Positions 25,705 to 34,964 of a stretch of DNA of 64,000 bases are shown here, one piece after another. Source of the DNA: Prevotella sp. E13-17 (GTDB lineage Bacteria; Bacteroidota; Bacteroidia; Bacteroidales; Bacteroidaceae); NCBI RefSeq assembly GCF_022024035.1, contig NZ_CP091787.1, positions 2,760,001 to 2,824,000 of the forward strand. The letters are read 5' to 3'. The position numbers were made by a program, and so were the translations under genes. The notes under the pieces were generated by a model. That model ran no database searches and had not been told where the DNA came from. It worked only from the letters and a program-made list of their open reading frames with translations. Each line of letters opens with the position of its first letter. The first letter of the stretch is position 1.

Positions 25705-28367
25705 TTTTTACCGTCTTTTATCAGCAGTCCCGAACTGTTATCTCTTGCTTTCACGCCAGAGATACCATAAATCAGACCTGTCTGCTGACTTTTCTCACCG
25801 TTCTTGATACCTGTTTCAACGGGCAGTGGCTTGTAGCTGAGCGAGAAATTATCAAAGCAGCACCAGCTATCATCCTTGTGTCCACTGGCCTTCAGACCAA
25901 TGCGCAACGACGACTTTGTTTTCTGCGTATATTCCATCTCGTTCAGATAAAGTCCCTCTGCGAAACGCATCTCGGCAGCGTGCATACTGTTGGGATATCC
26001 ATTCAGATTGTCCACTCTGCCGTATTGCGAGGCCTCAGGCCACTCTTCCGAGTACAGCGACTTCACCTTTTCCATCTGGTTGTTCACGTAGAAATAGGCC
26101 TGCACGACTTCTGTTCCTGCTTTATACTTCCCATCGCCATCGTTCTTTTCTTCACGATAGAGGGCATGACACCTCACGGTATAGACACCCGGTTTCATGC
26201 CAGGAAGCATCTGATACATATCAAAGTCTTTATTGAACTCCTCGCCACAGCCAGAACGGTAGGTAGGACTGCCCATCCACCCCGTGTTAGATGAGAAGTC
26301 ATAGTTGCTGATGAGCAGCGTCATATCGAGCGACTCGCCCTCTTTGGGTTGGGCATCAGCAGCCTTCAGGTAGTTTTTTACAGCGGTCTTCAGTGCATTC
26401 AGTGCGCTGTTGATTGCATTTTGCGTTTCGGCTTGCGAGAGCATTGTCTCGGAAGTTGCCATTGAGGTGTTCAGTGTGTTCAAGGCCTCCGAGGCAATGC
26501 TGACCGTCACGTTCTTCTCTGCTGCGTCTTTCCACAACTGAAACTCTTCGCAGAGGGGGACCACGGCATCCACCGTCTTCAGCATATTTTCGACCTCAGT
26601 CAGCACACCAGTCTTCTCGCTGGCTGCCAACTCGGCATCTGTAGCTTTTGCAACCAGACTCATGACCTTCTGTGAGAAGGCTGCTGGAAGACTGCTTTTG
26701 GCTTCCAGTGATTGCAGACGCGAGGCAGCCTCGTCCAGTCGGCGGTCAAGAACCGTCGTCTCACCCACCTTTTCCACCGTCATACAGTCGATGTTGGGCA
26801 TCCAGGCATCTTCGTTATACAACTGGATACGGTTTGACCCGGCCTTCAGGGCCACCGTCATCTCATACTCTTTGAATTCGCCCCATCCAGGTGTCTGCAC
26901 ATCCACAGAGCCTGCAACGCCACCATTCACCTCGACGGTGAACGAGCGCTTGTCCTGAGAAGCCGTGCGGAAACGGACCACATAGTCGCCAGCCTCAGCC
27001 ACATAGACGTCTTTCCACTCCAGATAGTTGCTGCGACGACCTCCCAGCCAGCCGGCAAAGGCGCGTCCACTGGCACCATCGCCCGTCTGATAGTTGGCGG
27101 TGCCCAGAGCTTCGTTGTTGGCCACCTCCTGGTAATCGCCCAGATAGGCGGTCTCTGCTTCATAGATATAGCGGGGCAAACGCTGTTCGGCAGTCAGGGT
27201 ATAGATGCGGGTGCCATGGGCAGGCACCAGCACAGACAGGGCCTTTTCCATCGTTCCCAGATCCTGATGCTCGAACACATCGCGCACAGCGACCTTGCCA
27301 CCCAAGTCCAGCTCACCGAAGCTGACACTCATCTGCACGGGCTTGTCTGACGGATTATAGAGGGCCACGGCACGTGTCGTGCCATGAAGCGTCAGGATGT
27401 CTTTTGCCATGACATAGGTGTCGCCAGTGTGCTGCACGACATATGCCTGCAGACACAGAGGGTCTTGGTTCAGTGCAATGAGTTCTTTGTTCTTCAGAAG
27501 TTCCAGTGCACGTTCGTTAATTGTGGCCATGTTGCAACCAATCAGCAGCGGACTGGCCATGATGCACCACATGCCGAAATGGGTTTTATCTTCTTCTGCT
27601 GTCATCGAGCGGCCGACCTCCAGCATGTCCATATCGTTATAGCAGCCGTCATAGCAATAGGCCGACATGTAGAGGTTCTCGTTCAGGATGCCCTTCACCG
27701 ACTCCCATCCGTCGTAGATATCACCCGTGGTGCGCCACGATGTTGACACGTCGTGACACCATGTGCCGGGATAAGCCCAGCGACACAGGTTGTAGCGCAC
27801 GTCGCGCCCTGTGTTGACAATGGCGTCATGAATGCGGGTGTATTGTTTCTGCTCATTCAGTCCAAGGTGGTTGCCACCGCAATAGTCCACCTTGATAAAG
27901 TCAAACTCACACTCTTTGAAGTAATAGTCGCAGTCAATTTGCTCGTAGCCATAGAGACCGACATTGGTATTCTTCACGTCGCCATTGCTGATACTGCCAC
28001 AGGTGCAGTCGCCGGCATCACTATAGATGCCTGCCTTCAGACCCTTGGAGTGGATATAATCGCTCACCACCTTCAGTCCGTTAGGGAAGCGCTCAGGATG
28101 GATGCACACCTTACCTTCAGGCGTACGGCCATACTGGAAGCCATCGTCAATGTTGACATACTCGTATCCCACATCCTTCAGTCCCTGACTGACCATGGCA
28201 TCAGCCTGTCCTTTGATGATGTCTTCGGAGATGTGAACAGAAAAGGTGTTCCACGAACTCCAACCCATGGTGGGACCTTTCACGTTTTTCGGAGCCGCGG
28301 CTCCATCGTCTGCAAGTGCACCAACAGTTGATGCCACAGCAAACACTGTCAAAAAGAATTTTCTCAT
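25689..28367 (-). CDS. GH27 alpha-galactosidase with carbohydrate-binding and C-terminal domains
   Basis: An 892-residue secreted enzyme. After a signal peptide comes a GH27 barrel (residues about 30-395): GPTMGWSSWNTF, nucleophile Asp161 in FIKVDYCGG and acid/base Asp216 in WRTTGDIYDG. Residues 405-535 look like a CBM6/35 module (YEAETAYLGDYQEVANNEAL, GWLGGRRSNYLEW). Then a helical linker and a C-terminal beta domain. The end (LLIKDGKKVLAP) resembles the Prevotella C-terminal sorting signals of type IX secretion. With the GH53 galactanase next door this suggests plant galactan and galactoside use. Confidence 0.9.
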   Translation of the reverse strand: MRKFFLTVFAVASTVGALADDGAAAPKNVKGPTMGWSSWNTFSVHISEDIIKGQADAMVSQGLKDVGYEYVNIDDGFQYGRTPEGKVCIHPERFPNGLKVVSDYIHSKGLKAGIYSDAGDCTCGSISNGDVKNTNVGLYGYEQIDCDYYFKECEFDFIKVDYCGGNHLGLNEQKQYTRIHDAIVNTGRDVRYNLCRWAYPGTWCHDVSTSWRTTGDIYDGWESVKGILNENLYMSAYCYDGCYNDMDMLEVGRSMTAEEDKTHFGMWCIMASPLLIGCNMATINERALELLKNKELIALNQDPLCLQAYVVQHTGDTYVMAKDILTLHGTTRAVALYNPSDKPVQMSVSFGELDLGGKVAVRDVFEHQDLGTMEKALSVLVPAHGTRIYTLTAEQRLPRYIYEAETAYLGDYQEVANNEALGTANYQTGDGASGRAFAGWLGGRRSNYLEWKDVYVAEAGDYVVRFRTASQDKRSFTVEVNGGVAGSVDVQTPGWGEFKEYEMTVALKAGSNRIQLYNEDAWMPNIDCMTVEKVGETTVLDRRLDEAASRLQSLEAKSSLPAAFSQKVMSLVAKATDAELAASEKTGVLTEVENMLKTVDAVVPLCEEFQLWKDAAEKNVTVSIASEALNTLNTSMATSETMLSQAETQNAINSALNALKTAVKNYLKAADAQPKEGESLDMTLLISNYDFSSNTGWMGSPTYRSGCGEEFNKDFDMYQMLPGMKPGVYTVRCHALYREEKNDGDGKYKAGTEVVQAYFYVNNQMEKVKSLYSEEWPEASQYGRVDNLNGYPNSMHAAEMRFAEGLYLNEMEYTQKTKSSLRIGLKASGHKDDSWCCFDNFSLSYKPLPVETGIKNGEKSQQTGLIYGISGVKARDNSSGLLIKDGKKVLAP

Positions 28368-28483
28368 TATTACTATTATTTAGGTTGATAAAACTAAGAT
28401 CAAGTTATATTGGTTTTCAGTTCTTTGCAAAGCAAAGTTACATTAAAAATCCTTTAATCAGCCCTTCAACAAAAAAAAATGTG

Positions 28484-28491
28484 TAACTTTG
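28484..28491 (+). promoter_or_regulatory. Promoter -7 box of pfkA
   Basis: TAACTTTG followed by CTCCC, 40 bp upstream of the pfkA start. Confidence 0.6.
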
Positions 28492-28531
28492 CTCCCGATT
28501 TACGTAAATTAAACATAATTGCACATTTATT

Positions 28532-29509
28532 ATGACTAAAATAAAGACTATCGGTATCCTGACTTCTGGTGGCGATGCTCCCGGAATGAACGCTGCTATT
28601 CGTGCCGTGACACGTGCAGGCATCTACAATGGTTTCAACATCAAAGGCATCTATCGTGGATACGATGGACTGATCAAGGGCGATGTCAAGCTGTTCACCA
28701 CCGAAGATGTCAGTGGCATCATCAACCGCGGTGGCACCATTCTGAAGACGGCACGTTCGAAAGAGTTTATGACACCGGAAGGACTACAGCAGGCCTACGA
28801 GACCTGTAAGAAGGAAGAGATCGATGCACTGGTGGTGATCGGCGGCAACGGCTCGCTGACAGGTGCACGCAACTTCGGCATGGAGTTCGACTTCCCCGTC
28901 ATCGGTCTGCCCGGCACCATCGACAACGACCTCTATGGCACCGACTCTACCATTGGCTACGACACCACCATGAACACCATCATGGAGTGTGTGGACCGCA
29001 TCCGCGACACTGCCAACTCGCACGAGCGCATCTTCTTTGTCGAGGTGATGGGACGCGACGCTGGTTTTCTGGCGCAGAACTCTGCCATCGCCAGTGGTGC
29101 AGAGGCTGCCATCATCCCCGAGGACATGACCGATGTTGACCAGTTGTCGCAGTTCATGGGCCGCGGCATCCGCAAGTCTAAGAAGTCGTGCATCGTCATC
29201 GTCAGCGAGAGTCCTAAGTGCGGCGCACTCTACTATGCTGACCGTGTGAAGAAGGAGTTCCCCGAGTTCGATGTGCGTGTGTCAATCCTTGGTCACCTGC
29301 AGCGCGGTGGCACACCGTCTGCCCACGACCGCATCCTGGCATCACGAACCGGCGTTGGCGCCATCGAGGCCATCAAGCAGGGGCAGCGCAACGTGATGGT
29401 GGGCATCCGCAACAACGAGATTGTCTATGTACCCTTCTCTGAATGTATCCGCACCGACAAGCCTTTCGACAAGAAGCTCATCAAGGTGCTCGACGAACTA
29501 AGCATCTAA
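28532..29509 (+). CDS. pfkA: 6-phosphofructokinase
   Basis: A 325-residue glycolytic enzyme. [17 protein letters not shown] is the phosphate-binding N-terminus, [11 protein letters not shown] the nucleotide site with Gly at the position that is Asp in PPi-dependent enzymes, which points to ATP as donor, and [11 protein letters not shown] the catalytic loop. [15 protein letters not shown] is the effector/substrate segment. The frame is complete. greA follows 18 bp downstream in the same direction, so the two are likely co-transcribed. Confidence 0.96.
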   Translation: MTKIKTIGILTSGGDAPGMNAAIRAVTRAGIYNGFNIKGIYRGYDGLIKGDVKLFTTEDVSGIINRGGTILKTARSKEFMTPEGLQQAYETCKKEEIDALVVIGGNGSLTGARNFGMEFDFPVIGLPGTIDNDLYGTDSTIGYDTTMNTIMECVDRIRDTANSHERIFFVEVMGRDAGFLAQNSAIASGAEAAIIPEDMTDVDQLSQFMGRGIRKSKKSCIVIVSESPKCGALYYADRVKKEFPEFDVRVSILGHLQRGGTPSAHDRILASRTGVGAIEAIKQGQRNVMVGIRNNEIVYVPFSECIRTDKPFDKKLIKVLDELSI

Positions 29510-29527
29510 TCACTGGGGGAACTACCT

Positions 29528-29992
29528 ATGGAATATATGTCACAAGAGGGCTACGACAAGCTCGTAGCCGAACTGCGTCATTTGGAGAATGTGGAACTGC
29601 CACAGGTGAGGGATGCCATCGCCGAGGCACGCGACAAAGGCGACCTCAGCGAGAACTTCGAATACCATGCTGCCAAGCGTGAGCAGGGGCGACTGCTCAG
29701 CCAGATACGGTTCCGCCAGCGGGTGCTCGAGAATGCCCGTGTCATCGACAAAGCTGTACTGAACAACGATGGCATTGGATTGCTGAATAAAGTAGAGATG
29801 ACCAATCTGGCCAACAATGCCCGCATGACCTACACCATTGCCAGTCCGCATGAGGCCAACCTGCGAGAGGGTAAGATATCTATCAAGTCGCCCATCGCCC
29901 AAGCTCTTCTCAACAAAAAGGTGGGTGACATCGTCGAGGTGCATGTGCCAGCAGGCATTCAACGCTTGCGAATAGAGAGCATCAGCTTATAA
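29528..29992 (+). CDS. greA: Transcription elongation factor GreA
   Basis: A 154-residue protein. The N-terminal coiled coil carries the acidic tip GDLSENFEYHAAK, which enters the polymerase secondary channel to stimulate cleavage of backtracked RNA. The C-terminal FKBP-like domain is intact, with ISIKSPIAQALLNKKVGD near the end. The last 45 codons are duplicated at 36448-36588. Confidence 0.95.
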   Translation: MEYMSQEGYDKLVAELRHLENVELPQVRDAIAEARDKGDLSENFEYHAAKREQGRLLSQIRFRQRVLENARVIDKAVLNNDGIGLLNKVEMTNLANNARMTYTIASPHEANLREGKISIKSPIAQALLNKKVGDIVEVHVPAGIQRLRIESISL

Positions 29993-30176
29993 GCATCAGA
30001 ACATGTCCTTCTGTTCCCCCACAGACCTCTGACTTATCAGCAAGGCAAAGTGGTCAGTCTCTCTTTGGAACTGGGGATTTGAGACTATCGGTTTTGTCAC
30101 CGCTGTCTGTTACTTTTCGGCGGCAAAGGTACAATGATTCCGTCAAACGGGCTTTTCTATTTAGTCCAACTTTTGT
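29993..30176. other. Intergenic region between convergent greA and nhaD
   Basis: 184 bp without a gene. On the minus strand TACCTTTG (complement of 30124-30131) matches the -7 box, but no -33 is at the right distance. If used, it would give a transcript antisense to the end of greA. No clear T-tailed hairpin was found for either neighbour. Confidence 0.4.
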
Positions 30177-31520
30177 TTAAAAGATGTATGTCTTCTCTAC
30201 CCAATAGCACAGGATGCCGGCTATATAGCCCACGAAGGCAATCCAAGAGATGTGACGCATGTACCAGCCGAAGGTGATCTTCTCCAGCCCCATGACCACC
30301 ACACCTGCAGCAGAGCCGATGATGAGCATCGAACCGCCCACACCGGCGCAATAGGCCAGCAACTGCCAGAAGATGCCATTGACGGCCATATCACCAGTAG
30401 GAGCCACGGGATACATACCCATGCATCCAGCCACCAGAGGCACATTGTCTACAATCGACGAGAGCATACCGATGATGCCAGTGATGAGATAGTGATTGCC
30501 GTCGAATGTCTCGTTCAGTCCTTGTCCCAGCATGGTCAGCACACCGATGGTCTCCAGACAGGCTACAGCCATCAGGATACCCAGGAAAAAGAGGATGGTA
30601 GACATATCGATGCGCGACAGCATCTGAGAGACACGCTTCTGCATGGCTCCTTTCTCCTCTGGCTCCTTCAGGTGGGCATAGAACACTTCCGTCACCGTCC
30701 AGAGCACGCCAAGCACGAGCAGGATGCCCACAAACGGCGGCAGATGGGTGATGCTCTTGAAGATAGGCACGAAGATGAGTCCGCCAACGCCCAGAAAGAA
30801 GATGACCTTACGCTGCGTGGCCGTGAGGTCGCTAGCCTGCACGGTCTGTGCCTGCTCGGCGGTGAAGGTCAGGCTGCCCTTCAGCGTGAGCGAGAGCACA
30901 TAGGCTGGTATGACCATCGAGACGATGGATGGGATGAGCAGTTCGCTGATGACACCCAATGCTGTGATGACACCCTTGTTCCAGAGCATGATGGTGGTAA
31001 CGTCGCCAATAGGCGAAAAGGCTCCACCCGAATTGGCAGCAATGATGACCAGCGAGGCATAGATGATGCGGTCCTTGTGGTCGCTGACCAGCTTTCGCAG
31101 AATCATGATCATCACGATAGAGGTGGTCAGGTTGTCGAGGATGGCCGAGAGGAAGAAGGTCATGAAGGTGATGCGCCAGAGCAGGCCGCGCTTGCTGTGG
31201 GTGTGCATCACGTCGCGCACAAAGTTGAAGCCGCCGTTCTGGTCTACCAGTTCCACGATGGTCATGGCACCCATCAGGAAGAACAGCGTGGTGGAGGTAG
31301 AGCCCAGATGACGCTCGATGACCTCGCTGACCACAGCGGCCAACTGTTCGCCAATGGCCGTCGGCAGATAGCTGTCTGGCGAAATCATGAACAGAGTCCA
31401 AGTTGCCACCAGCATCAACAAGGCAATGGCTGCCTTGTTGATTTTGGTGACGCTCTCAATGGCTATGAAGAGATAGCCGATGCAGAATACGATGACAATC
31501 GCTAACGTCAGTGTACTCAT
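30177..31520 (-). CDS. nhaD: Sodium:proton antiporter NhaD
   Basis: A 447-residue polytopic membrane protein of the NhaD/ArsB ion transporter superfamily, exchanging Na+ for H+. Visible marks: the opening VFCIGYLFIAIESVTKINKA, FLSAILDNLTTSIVMIMILR, NSGGAFSPIGDVTTIMLW and SIVDNVPLVAGCMGM, the two half-membrane loops. About eleven or twelve hydrophobic segments. It is 3 bp downstream of a small gene at 31524 and co-transcribed with it. Confidence 0.93.
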   Translation of the reverse strand: MSTLTLAIVIVFCIGYLFIAIESVTKINKAAIALLMLVATWTLFMISPDSYLPTAIGEQLAAVVSEVIERHLGSTSTTLFFLMGAMTIVELVDQNGGFNFVRDVMHTHSKRGLLWRITFMTFFLSAILDNLTTSIVMIMILRKLVSDHKDRIIYASLVIIAANSGGAFSPIGDVTTIMLWNKGVITALGVISELLIPSIVSMVIPAYVLSLTLKGSLTFTAEQAQTVQASDLTATQRKVIFFLGVGGLIFVPIFKSITHLPPFVGILLVLGVLWTVTEVFYAHLKEPEEKGAMQKRVSQMLSRIDMSTILFFLGILMAVACLETIGVLTMLGQGLNETFDGNHYLITGIIGMLSSIVDNVPLVAGCMGMYPVAPTGDMAVNGIFWQLLAYCAGVGGSMLIIGSAAGVVVMGLEKITFGWYMRHISWIAFVGYIAGILCYWVEKTYIF

Positions 31521-31523
31521 GAC

Positions 31524-31913
31524 TTAGATCAGTTTGGTGAAGGGTTCCACATCCTTGCCTTCATAGAAGCGAGGCTCGAATACAGGCTTGTATTGGAAGT
31601 CGGCGAAGCGGAACAGTTGGAGGGCGCAGAACTGGTGGTCGTCGCTCAGGCAGAGCTCCAGCCGGAAGTTGCCGTTGGCACCAGCCACGGGCTTGCCCTT
31701 CTGCTGGATTTCGGCAGCCATCTTGTCGAGCGGCATGTCTAAAAGACGCGCTACGCGCTCTCCCTCCGAGGGACTATACTCCAAGATGATGGCCTTGGCC
31801 AGACTCTGTGTAGGCGTATAAATGGCCTTGGTGGAAAACAGTGATTTCTTGATCTCGATATGCTGATATGCGGAGAGGGCAGCAGCCATCTCCAAGTTTT
31901 TGATACTTGACAT
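31524..31913 (-). CDS. Conserved-looking hypothetical protein upstream of nhaD
   Basis: A 129-residue soluble protein with no signal peptide (SIKNLEMAAALSAYQHIEIK at the N-terminus). Compact, with mixed alpha/beta composition and a C-terminal aromatic segment (FADFQYKPVFEPRFYEGKD). No family recognised. The 3-bp spacing to nhaD suggests a shared transcript. Directly upstream lies a palindromic element (31924-32047). Confidence 0.7.
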   Translation of the reverse strand: MSSIKNLEMAAALSAYQHIEIKKSLFSTKAIYTPTQSLAKAIILEYSPSEGERVARLLDMPLDKMAAEIQQKGKPVAGANGNFRLELCLSDDHQFCALQLFRFADFQYKPVFEPRFYEGKDVEPFTKLI

Positions 31914-31923
31914 AGTTGTAGAA

Positions 31924-32047
31924 GCCCCCTAAGTTAGGGGGATGGGGGTCTGAACGACCACCCTTTAATTGATTAAATGTATTGTATTTTGTTAAACTCT
32001 TTCGGGTCTGCTAGTTCAGACCCCTGTTGTCCCCTAACTTAGGGGAC
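31924..32047. mobile_element. MITE-like palindromic element
   Basis: The left arm contains CCCCCTAAGTTAGGGGG, then GGGGTCTGAAC. The right arm has GTTCAGACCCC, then TCCCCTAACTTAGGGGA, in inverse order. About 55 bp of AT-rich sequence lies between. Same family as 12554-12676. No coding capacity. Confidence 0.75.
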
Positions 32048-32052
32048 TTTAT

Positions 32053-32460
32053 TCAACGAATGATGTGCCTCAGTGCGATGACGTAATAGTCGCACGAGGC
32101 CGACAGGCAGAAGGGAGCCGTTTCCAGACGGCATCTGCTGTCGTAGTAGGAATAAAGGGGTGTGACTTGATGCTGCCGGTTGGCAAAACTGCCAAAGGGC
32201 GTGACAGTTCTTTCCGTCTTGGAACCTTGGGTAGGAAGGACACGCAGAGGACGGGAACTGCAGATGCGGTAAATTTGCGAGGCATCTGTCAGTGTGGCTT
32301 CCTGTTGATGCTGATGTTGCGGAGCCAGGACGGACGATTGGCGATGCTGATAGGATTCTGTGACAGCCGCATCATTATGGTTCTGCCAGTTTAGCAAAAC
32401 CGTCAAGCAAACGGCGCAAAGAGCCGTTACTATTTTTGCAATTATCAGAGTCCGTCTCAT
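32053..32460 (-). CDS. Hypothetical small protein with N-terminal membrane helix
   Basis: A 135-residue protein. Residues 5-25 (LIIAKIVTALCAVCLTVLLN) form a signal anchor; the rest is polar with a histidine- and glutamine-rich stretch and five cysteines. Minus-strand TACCTTTG (complement of 32469-32476) lies 8 bp before the ATG, so the mRNA may be nearly leaderless. No homologue recognised; a real gene is supported mainly by the promoter and signal anchor. Confidence 0.55.
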   Translation of the reverse strand: MRRTLIIAKIVTALCAVCLTVLLNWQNHNDAAVTESYQHRQSSVLAPQHQHQQEATLTDASQIYRICSSRPLRVLPTQGSKTERTVTPFGSFANRQHQVTPLYSYYDSRCRLETAPFCLSASCDYYVIALRHIIR

Positions 32461-32510
32461 TCTGGCAGCAAAGGTACTAAAATTATCTGTAATAAAAGAA
32501 CTCTATCATA

Positions 32511-32542
32511 AAAAAGAGAGCAACACCCGATAGGATGCTGCT
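32511..32542 (-). terminator. Terminator after hsp20
   Basis: GAGCA (32518-32522) pairs with TGCTC (32538-32542), with further partial pairing inside. The minus strand continues TCTTTTTT. It lies 31 bp after the hsp20 stop codon. Confidence 0.6.
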
Positions 32543-32572
32543 CCCTTTATTTATGCGGTTAATCAATGTCCG

Positions 32573-32998
32573 TTACGAGACCTCAATGGCCTTGGTGACT
32601 TTCTCCTTCGGCTCGGTCTTCGGCATCGTGATGGTCAGGATGCCGTCCTCCACCTTGGCAGAAATCTTGTCCTTCACAACATCGTCAGGCAGCACGTAGT
32701 TCTGCTCGTAGTTAGAGTAGCTGAACTCACGGCGCAGATAGTGATGATGCTTGTCCTCATGCTTGTGTTCTTGTTTGTTCTCAATGGCGATGGTGAGGTT
32801 GCCCTCGTCATTGATGCCTATGCGGCAATATTCCTTCTTGATGCCTGGAGCTGCAAGTTCCATCGTGTAGGCCTTCTCACTCTCCTTGACATTGACTGCG
32901 GGTGCTGTACTGTTGGCACGAGGCATGAAATCAGTGTTAAAGAAATCATCAAACATTGTTGGGAACCAACCATTGCTTTTCATTAATCCGTTCAACAT
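32573..32998 (-). CDS. Hsp20/alpha-crystallin small heat-shock protein
   Basis: A 141-residue cytosolic chaperone that holds unfolding proteins. The alpha-crystallin domain is clear: PAVNVKESEKAYTMELAAPG, then YVLPDDVVKDKISAKVEDGI and the IxI-like C-terminal part LTITMPK. ATG 32998 is chosen because an AGGAGGT lies 7 bases upstream; the frame also opens at a TTG two codons earlier. The stretch HKHEDKHHHYLRREF is a histidine-rich insert of the B5-B6 loop. Confidence 0.93.
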   Translation of the reverse strand: MLNGLMKSNGWFPTMFDDFFNTDFMPRANSTAPAVNVKESEKAYTMELAAPGIKKEYCRIGINDEGNLTIAIENKQEHKHEDKHHHYLRREFSYSNYEQNYVLPDDVVKDKISAKVEDGILTITMPKTEPKEKVTKAIEVS

Positions 32999-33005
32999 AA
33001 TCAAT

Positions 33006-33012
33006 ACCTCCT
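33006..33012 (-). promoter_or_regulatory. Strong Shine-Dalgarno of hsp20
   Basis: Minus strand AGGAGGT, 7 bases before the ATG. This is unusual here: nearly all other genes in the window lack such a site. The leader 33013-33286 further upstream holds no gene. Confidence 0.75.
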
Positions 33013-33286
33013 AATTATACTTTTGGTTTAACTTATTTGTTCTTTGACCTTTCGGTCGAGTCTGCTTTCGCTCGGAAGATTCAAAGCTCGCTTTAATCTT
33101 CTCTCGCTTAATCGCAGCCTTGATTGCCTCGGCTTTCGCTTCAGCTTTCACTTATAGATAAGCAAAGTACATGCCTACAGAACGAATCCGTGCCAGAATG
33201 ACAATCGCGAAAGTCAATCTGGCACGGAATTTAAACTCGCTTAAACTATGCTGACAATTCTTTAAACTCAGTTAAACATTGAGGTG

Positions 33287-33655
33287 TTAACTTAATTCTT
33301 TCCCAAAAGGTGAAAGGGCCAGCTTTGACAGCCTAAAGTGCATCTTTCCGAATGGGATGCCAATGATGGTGATGCAAAATATGAGACCGTAGAAGATGTG
33401 GGTGAGCCATATCCAGATGCCGCCAACGAAGAACCACAGCACATTCATGAAGATGCTCAGACAGCCTGGTTGTGATGGTTTCCATTTCACCTTCGTACCG
33501 AACGGCCAGATGGCCAGCATACCCAGTTTCAGGCTCTGCAAGCCAAAGGGGATGCCGATGATGGTTATCATCAGTATCAGTCCTGCGATGAAATACTCCA
33601 AGGCTATGTGCAGGCCTCCGAATATGATCCAGATGATGTTTCCTAATGTCTTCAT
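33287..33655 (-). CDS. YccF family inner-membrane protein
   Basis: A 122-residue protein made of two similar halves, each with the YccF hallmark ITIIGIPFG (at about residues 31 and 96) and a following WPFG or SPFG. Three or four hydrophobic segments. Function unknown in the family. It stands alone on the minus strand. Confidence 0.9.
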   Translation of the reverse strand: MKTLGNIIWIIFGGLHIALEYFIAGLILMITIIGIPFGLQSLKLGMLAIWPFGTKVKWKPSQPGCLSIFMNVLWFFVGGIWIWLTHIFYGLIFCITIIGIPFGKMHFRLSKLALSPFGKELS

Positions 33656-33746
33656 TGATCTGATTTCCTTTTAAAAGTTTCTATCTGTTAGACGCATGAA
33701 AGACAAGAAAAGTTCTTGCTTAGGCAAGCGGCAAAGCCGAGTGGCA

Positions 33747-33950
33747 TCATTCTTCTTTTGTAAATTTGTAAATTGCCCACGTAGGAAGGATGACCAATAG
33801 CAGCGAAGCAATCTCGACAAAGATATACGAGTCAAAATAATCAACCAATGTCTGGAACTTCAGAACTCCATCTATAAGAAAGACCAAAAGGCCAAACCAA
33901 CAGATAAAGAAGATGGTTGCGTAATTGATTTTTCTTTTCTTTAATTTCAT
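33747..33950 (-). CDS. Small membrane protein
   Basis: A 67-residue protein with two transmembrane helices (YATIFFICWFGLLVFLIDGV and IFVEIASLLLVILPTWAIY) and basic ends. It lies 24 bp downstream of the acetyltransferase gene and is likely co-transcribed. No family recognised. Confidence 0.65.
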   Translation of the reverse strand: MKLKKRKINYATIFFICWFGLLVFLIDGVLKFQTLVDYFDSYIFVEIASLLLVILPTWAIYKFTKEE

Positions 33951-33974
33951 TTGATGATTCCACTAAATTGGAAT

Positions 33975-34598
33975 TTATTTGTATAGTCGATTTATCTCTT
34001 CTTGCAAATTGGAAAGGAACATTCCTGCGTGAGCACCATCCATCTGTGTATGGTGGAACTGGAAAGATATAGGAAGTTCGTACCGGAACCATCTCTTTCT
34101 GTATCGTCCCCATATCATAAACGGGTTATTGAAAATCCCGCTATTCATGCCAACGGCCCCGTCTATCTCAGTTTCTATAATGGCCGATGTGCCAATAACC
34201 ATACACTCATCCGACAAATCCCTGTCAGTGCGACTTTCAGCAACCTTCAGTGTGTATTCCATATACTGCTGACTGAACACTTCTATGTTTTCGTTGAAGA
34301 GGATGTCACAAGAAGAAACCTCGCCCTCTTTGTTCTTGACGATGGTGTTGACTGCAAGACAGTCGTACTGCATTAGCTTGTCGCCGACAGGCAGTAGATA
34401 GAACTCTTTGACGGAAGAAGCGGCTTTGCCGATACACCAGTCCAGCAGCATGTTGAACTTGTATCCCTTCTTCCGGCTTATTCTTACCAATCGCGTAACA
34501 TCAATCGTCTTGAAGAACGTGACCATCGGATTTGGAGCCTTCATCCATAACTCGAAGGCTTGGGCGCGACTGGTGTCTTTTGGATTTACTTCACGCAT
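33975..34598 (-). CDS. Chloramphenicol acetyltransferase-like enzyme
   Basis: A 207-residue protein of the CatA-type trimeric O-acetyltransferase family. The catalytic motif HHTQMDGAHAG contains the active His and structural Asp; FNMLLDWCIGKAASSVKEF near the N-terminus is typical of CAT-like proteins. It may acetylate chloramphenicol or another hydroxyl compound; many chromosomal relatives have no proven drug activity. ATG 34598 is preferred, since a minus-strand TAATTTTG (complement of 34668-34675) lies upstream and the frame beyond has only a TTG. Confidence 0.8.
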   Translation of the reverse strand: MREVNPKDTSRAQAFELWMKAPNPMVTFFKTIDVTRLVRISRKKGYKFNMLLDWCIGKAASSVKEFYLLPVGDKLMQYDCLAVNTIVKNKEGEVSSCDILFNENIEVFSQQYMEYTLKVAESRTDRDLSDECMVIGTSAIIETEIDGAVGMNSGIFNNPFMIWGRYRKRWFRYELPISFQFHHTQMDGAHAGMFLSNLQEEINRLYK

Positions 34599-34679
34599 AA
34601 ATTCCGATTTATCTGCCTTATTATTAAACTTTGTTCTTTTCCGTGAAAAGCGAATAAATTCGAGCGGCAAAATTAGTCA

Positions 34680-34964
34680 TTTCCGCTAAAATCCGTGAAT
34701 TTTGTGTAACCTCGTGCCTGATTTTAGGATGATTTATGAATTCTGGGATGACATGATGGATTTACGGAAAGCAAAGAATATCAGGTGATGGAACTTTTTC
34801 GATGCTTGAGCATCCCCAATTAACGGGGATGCGGTGGACTCCGACCTTTGCTCGCCTGAGCACCTACGGAGCGCAAGAAGCCAAAGGGGCAAACATACAC
34901 GCGTAATTAACCCTAACTTAGGCCAGTCCCTTACAAAGGGGCTTCAAATTTTCATGCCATCGAC
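34680..34964. other. Intergenic region with hairpins and an eroded palindromic arm
   Basis: No gene. GCATCCCC (34810-34817) and GGGGATGC (34825-34832) form a perfect 8-bp hairpin, preceded by GATGCT/AGCATC. At 34911-34949 the text CCCTAACTTAGG resembles the arms at 884-917 and 31924-32047 but is shorter and decayed. Confidence 0.5.

Noticed and set aside
30252..31505. A 417-codon open frame opposite nhaD
   Set aside because: The same kind of shadow: it has the composition of an antisense frame and no recognisable features.
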